Source: Apostichopus californicus (taxonomy: Eukaryota > Echinodermata > Holothuroidea > Aspidochirotida > Stichopodidae). From it: 22,363 bases of DNA. Numbering within the stretch: the stretch's first letter is position 1; the number at the start of each line of letters is the position of its first letter. Made by a program: the position numbers and the translations under genes. Below the pieces are notes generated by a model. That model made no database searches. It was not told where the DNA came from and saw only the letters and a list, made by a program, of their open reading frames with translations. Below, piece after piece: positions 19,931 to 22,363 of the stretch. The stretch covers positions 1-22,363 of the forward strand of contig JAIPMN010030353.1 in NCBI GenBank assembly GCA_020650975.1, read 5' to 3'.

Positions 19931-22363
19931 TTTTCAATCCTTCAGGAATTTACAAGACATTTTGAAAAATGTTACAAATATAAAGATTCATTAATAGTAC
20001 TTGGCTTACATTCAACCCAAATCCTTTCATACTGTGGATATACTTCTCATATCTTTTAATGTAAATGGTCAACTAGTTGTGGATGTTGTGTTCTACAGAC
20101 ATCACTTCACAGTATGCTTCATACAGTGTTGTTGTTGTTTGACGATTCTTTAGACTTAAAGGCATTGAAGACTCGCCCCAAACCGTGTGCCGCTCTCTGA
20201 AAAAGTTAACTTTCCGTTGCTTGCAAGTGAAGTTTTCTTCTTATTTACAAAATGCAGACAGTAATGAAACGTGATACCTTGTTATCTAGAACTGAGATGT
20301 CCATCGCTGCACTATGTACACTGTGTTGTGGGTATTGACCTAGCTGTATGTATTGACTGTACACTAGTGTCTAATTACAGATGGTAGCAAGCTGTGTGTG
20401 TATTTTCTGGGATCGATGGTGGTGTCTAACACTTCTGTTACACCTCATTCGAAACTGCGCGAGTCTTCACACCCTTTAAAACTTCAGCAACCCTTGATTA
20501 GTGTAATCATAGTTAGTGCCAAGGCTTAATGTCTAGGCCTGTCAATCATTCATCTCTCAGGTACTAATTACCTGATAGGTGGCTATATCTTTAGAGAGCA
20601 TTGTTTCTCCATCTCTAACACCTCCCTCCTCTGATTGTACTGTATTTGACAGTAGCTCCCAAAGTGACTTCGAGTTGCCAGACAATAGGAATTTTGTTAG
20701 ATGAATTTCTGTGTAATCTATGTCTTCAAGGTATGATGGTATGATTCTAACTAGCTATTCTTCATGGCTGTTTGACATGTTAAAATAGCCAGCTTAAGAT
20801 AAAAAAGAACTCTTGACCTTGGGAAGGATCTTGTTTATGTAAATTGAAGCAGATTTGCCAGTTATTTTAAGTTTGTTGTCAAATATGATGAAACATTTCC
20901 AATTATTACACATCTGTGGTCAGACTGAAACCCCAAATGCAACAACAGTTTCTTATTAAAGCATAAGCATATTATAAGCTATTGAGCTGTATTATTAGCT
21001 GTTTGCATGTGAACTGTTAAACCATACTGCACTGGTGCTAACCATTATAGGAACTAACACTTAAGTGCTCTTAGTATATATACTGCCAAGAAGTATGTAC
21101 AGTACAAGCATATCAGTTGTATTCAATCACTCAGATCAAATGCATAATATTTGTGTTCAAGTCTTTGTGTTTTTGGAAATGTAACATTCCAAACATGAGC
21201 AGCTACTGAGGTAGAAATGTTGTGGGGATGTCATCTTGACTAAAGCAGATTTATTGGTTTTGAAATGTTTTAAACGATGATGATATTGTTAGATATATAA
21301 TTTAAACGAATGGTTCATTTAAGACTTTGTGTAGAAGAAATACCTAAGCTGTTTGTTTTTTGCTTAGAATCATTCATAAGCTAAGAGTGCATTTCATCTA
21401 GGTTTACCGCACAAAGGAGTGCAAAAAAAGATATCATTTTACAGCAATTGCTTTTATCATTTAGTCACTGTGTTTGTCAGTCCCAAAAAAACAAAAAAAT
21501 CTTTTCACTTTAGTTCCACCAATAGCTACAAAGGCACGCATTGAGCAGCAGTAGTTAGGTGACTTGGTACAAGAGTGAATTGACTTGACCTAAGAGGGAG
21601 GAATGAGATGGTTGGAGGAACTTGGGAAGAGACCAAGAAGCAGAGAGTGGGAATTTGGAGAGGGGAAAGTATCGGAAAGAAGAAGTAAAAACAGGGAACA
21701 GTGTAGCAGCGTCGTATCGACAGCTCAGTAATGTTGTTTACTCTTTCATGGAATCTCACCTTCAAGTCATCAATAATTTAAGTCAAATCATTTCTTAGCA
21801 CCAATATTCTTGAACAATCGTGGACAAGAGAGAGAGAGATGACAAATGAATATGGTATTGCTATGTACTCTTTTTAACTTAACATGTTTTATTTCAAGAT
21901 GAACTTAAATACAACATCAAATTACAATTGGCCATGTATAGAAGACCTGTGCTATTTTTTTGTCTAGCAATTTATATTAACACAAATTTAAGTATTAAAT
22001 TTCAGATGCGACTGATATGAACAACATTGATAAGTCCATGCTCTGTGTAGTGTGCATCTTTAATAAATCTGGTAATTAGGCAACTGTCCATGTCATTGAT
22101 AATAATTGGGAAACAAAGTAACAGTCAGTTTTAATTATGTCGCATACTTCCAGGTAAGAGTTTGTACACATTTTTCTCCTATCATTCAAATCTGTCCATT
22201 CACAAAGAAGAGAAAAATACGAAAAAAAGTTGCCAAGTTGATATTAACTAAATATACCTTTAATAACTTACTGTATTCTCTATTTGTATCAGCAACTACA
22301 TGGATGATGTTAATGCTACTCCATAGCAAAACATTCCTTCACATAACCTATTCCCCCCCCCCC
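19931..22363. other. Downstream region without recognisable gene
   Basis: 2.4 kb of AT-rich DNA. It may be extended 3'UTR or intergenic. It contains a GA microsatellite (about 21826-21840) and a terminal C-run (22353-22363). The 79-residue minus-strand frame at 21526-21765 comes from a purine-rich tract and has no family signature. Confidence 0.6.

Noticed and set aside
22353-22363. Terminal poly-C run as a biological signal
   Set aside because: Short homopolymer C-runs recur in this sequence (for example near 709 and 14898), and this one is cut by the window edge, so nothing can be concluded.

Overview
This is animal (metazoan) genomic DNA. It is AT-rich, with long introns bounded by GT...AG, split genes, degenerate SINE and CR1-type LINE debris, and several minisatellites. 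The protein matches and the style of the repeats suggest a marine invertebrate deuterostome, possibly an echinoderm. That placement is an inference from appearance, not a measurement.

Two protein genes can be supported, both on the + strand, head to tail. (1) Positions 1-2085 hold the last two coding exons of a C-terminal-binding protein (CtBP), a NAD(H)-sensing transcriptional co-repressor related to D-2-hydroxyacid dehydrogenases; its 5' half lies outside the window. A 3'UTR of about 1.3 kb is likely, with AATAAA at 3401. (2) Positions 10069-19168 hold a complete PUS1 gene (tRNA pseudouridine synthase of the TruA family). Its 11 coding exons join in frame into 535 codons, with a candidate promoter or 5' exon near 9040-9154. 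About 5.6 kb between the CtBP 3'UTR and that candidate promoter shows no gene I can support, only purine tracts, small duplications and AT-rich sequence.

PUS1 is unusually rich in tandem repeats: 27 bp in intron 3, 41-43 bp in intron 8, 62 bp in intron 9 and 68 bp in the 3'UTR. The intron 8 array is the most striking object here. It starts at the exon 8/intron 8 junction and repeats that junction, so the true 5' splice site is followed by 15 further copies of AAG|GTAAGCC over about 660 bp, arranged in a 166-bp higher-order repeat, with an AATAAA just beyond the array. Intron 5 carries an antisense tRNA-derived SINE inside an older duplication. It also carries a 5'-truncated CR1-like LINE whose 3' tail ends 14 bases before exon 6, so the element probably supplies that exon's branch point.

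PUS1 appears to encode both a mitochondrial form (weak-context upstream AUG plus a targeting peptide) and a nuclear/cytosolic form (strong-context downstream AUG), the same design as in human PUS1. It ends in a long lineage-specific E/K-rich tail. CtBP and PUS1 have no known shared pathway; their adjacency looks incidental.
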